A stretch of DNA of 64,000 bases. Origin: Sphingobacteriales bacterium (lineage in GTDB: Bacteria > Bacteroidota > Bacteroidia > Chitinophagales > Chitinophagaceae). Shown here in pieces: positions 62,654 through 64,000 of this stretch. The stretch is from NCBI GenBank assembly GCA_012270485.1, contig JAAXIF010000020.1, forward strand, positions 136,501-200,500, written 5' to 3'. Numbering within the stretch: the stretch's first letter is position 1; each line of letters opens with the position of its first letter. The position numbers and the translations under genes are program-made. The notes beneath the pieces are model-generated. The model was not told the DNA's origin. It ran no database searches and saw only the letters and a program-made list of their open reading frames with translations.

Positions 62654-64000
62654 ATGAAAAATAAATATTTCGGTATTTGCAGAATAGTTTTCTGCCTTGT
62701 ACTCTTAAGTACATATGGTACTTTGTTTGCGCAAGGTACTATGTTACTTCGTCAACCCAATGCCAGTAAAGATCATATCGTCTTTGTACATGCAGATGAT
62801 ATTTGGGTCACTACTATGAATGGTGGAGATGCCCGTAGATTAACATCCGCTATGGGAACAGAACTCAATCCTAAAATCAGTCCTGATGGTAAATGGGTAG
62901 CTTTTACCGGTCAGTATGATGGTAATACGGATGTATATATTGTTTCGATTGATGGTGGCGAACCAAAAAGAATGACATGGCATCCCGGTGCTGATATTGT
63001 TCATGGCTGGTTGCCTGATGGAACGGGTGTTTACTTTACTTCCGGCAGAGAAGGATATCCCACTGTGAATACCAAGTTCTTTACAGTCAGTGTCAAAGGA
63101 GGAACGCCAACTGCCATGCCTTTACCTTTTGGTTTCTCCGGTACTTTATCTCCTGACGGACAAACCATGGCATACCTGCCTTATAGTTTGTGGGATCCTG
63201 AATGGAGAAACTATCGTGGTGGTCAGGCACAGCCCATCTGGTTATTCAATATGAAAACCTTTGAAACAGTAAAAACGAAACAAGGAGATAGAGAAAGACA
63301 TAGTAGTCCGACCTGGAACAATGGTATTTTATATTTCTTATCTGAACAGGATTATATCAATAATGTGTGGTCGTATGATCCGAAAACAAAAGCACAAAAA
63401 CAGATCACGTTTCATAAAGATTTTGATATCAAAAATGTTTCTGCTGCCAATAATAAATTGATCTATGAGCAAGGAGGTTATTTACATAGCTATGATATTA
63501 CAACACAAAAAACACAAAAGCTGGAGATTCATGTGAAAGCTGATCTGAATTGGGGTCGCCCTCGTTGGAATAATCTTAGTGGGGGTAGTCTGATTAATGC
63601 GAGTTTATCTCCTACGGGGAAAAGAGCACTGTTTGAGAGTAGAGGGGAAATATTTACCGTACCCAAAGAAAATGGAGATTGGAGAAATATCACCAACTCT
63701 ACAGGTGCTGCTGACAGATCACCTATTTGGTCGCCTGATGGACAAAAACTTGCTTGGTTTTCAGATGCCAGTGGTGAATATCAGTTAATGGTAAGAGATC
63801 AGTTTGGATTACAAGAGGCACAAGCATTTCCGATTCCGAATAAGAAATTTTATTTCACACCTGCCTGGTCGCCTGATAGTAAATACATTGCATTTACAGA
63901 TACCGATTATAATATCTGGTACATGGATGTGAAAACAGGTACCATTAAAAAGGTAGATACCGATCGTTATGCGCATCCTAACAGAACCATGAAGCCTGTT
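62654..64000 (+). CDS. Tricorn-protease-like S41 peptidase, N-terminal part (runs off the window)
   Basis: Open frame of 449 codons from ATG 62654 to the window edge. Signal MKNKYFGICRIVFCLVLLSTYGTLFAQ is followed by beta-propeller repeats of the TolB/WD40-like kind: LNPKISPDGKWVAFTGQYDG, FSGTLSPDGQTMAYLP, SPIWSPDGQKLAWFSD and TPAWSPDSKYIAFTD. This arrangement is typical of secreted Tricorn homologues of 1050-1100 residues, whose PDZ and S41 serine-protease domains would lie beyond 64000. The protease domain itself is not seen, so a stand-alone propeller protein is formally possible. Confidence 0.8.
   Translation, partial: MKNKYFGICRIVFCLVLLSTYGTLFAQGTMLLRQPNASKDHIVFVHADDIWVTTMNGGDARRLTSAMGTELNPKISPDGKWVAFTGQYDGNTDVYIVSIDGGEPKRMTWHPGADIVHGWLPDGTGVYFTSGREGYPTVNTKFFTVSVKGGTPTAMPLPFGFSGTLSPDGQTMAYLPYSLWDPEWRNYRGGQAQPIWLFNMKTFETVKTKQGDRERHSSPTWNNGILYFLSEQDYINNVWSYDPKTKAQKQITFHKDFDIKNVSAANNKLIYEQGGYLHSYDITTQKTQKLEIHVKADLNWGRPRWNNLSGGSLINASLSPTGKRALFESRGEIFTVPKENGDWRNITNSTGAADRSPIWSPDGQKLAWFSDASGEYQLMVRDQFGLQEAQAFPIPNKKFYFTPAWSPDSKYIAFTDTDYNIWYMDVKTGTIKKVDTDRYAHPNRTMKPV

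Overview
The window is a stretch of a low-GC Bacteroidota chromosome, most likely from the Chitinophagaceae. Lineage evidence read from the sequence: a 2441-residue SprA-type outer-membrane translocon protein of the type IX secretion system, a SusC/SusD pair, two futalosine-pathway menaquinone genes (mqnB, mqnD), Bacteroidota-style TAnnTTTG promoter elements and few purine-rich ribosome sites. The family-level placement is inference from general protein flavour, not from a marker tree.

Layout. 1-5.6 kb: a metal-type RND efflux pump fused in one polypeptide to its own outer-membrane channel, followed by its lipoprotein adaptor. 5.7-26 kb: mostly housekeeping: Gdx/SugE and IspH, a DUF1080 protein, an ABC-F ATPase, a porin, an AlkC-like repair protein, MqnD and MqnB, two tandem 6-pyruvoyl-tetrahydropterin-synthase-like genes leading into folE, a TPR protein, fabD, a GNAT enzyme, a serine hydrolase, a Cys/Met PLP enzyme, DinB, fabH behind a PIN-type toxin-antitoxin pair, and ruvA. 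26-37 kb: sprA, a NatAB-like ABC exporter and a zinc phospholipase/nuclease-fold protein. 37-43 kb: an FAD dehydrogenase, a DUF3127 protein, a split 5'-nucleotidase, dnaA, tRNA-Ser(GCT) and tRNA-Pro(TGG).

43-57 kb is the accessory part. A leftward operon encodes a small Cys/Pro-tailed protein, a multi-span membrane protein, a histidine kinase and a LuxR-type regulator. It diverges from an AraC regulator, a MauE/DoxX-like redox membrane protein and a small secreted two-cysteine protein. A leftward SusC-SusD-TlpA-TlpA-TlpA operon faces them. The three TlpA genes are recent tandem copies; the junctions retain the last bases of susD, so the history of the amplification can be read. 57-64 kb holds a candidate structured RNA, a small HTH gene, two more secreted proteins of the TlpA/thioredoxin kind, a REPIN-like inverted element, an amidohydrolase, and the start of a Tricorn-like protease that runs off the right edge.

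Between genes, several hairpins are built from tandem 7-bp words (TTGACAG, GTGAAAA, GAATAAA and CCATGGA families), often where genes converge; one word run lies inside the coding sequence of the ABC-F gene. Three genes (ispH, the ABC-F gene, mqnD) have TAnnTTTG exactly four bases before ATG, which predicts leaderless mRNAs. All functional calls are from reading motifs; no database search was run.
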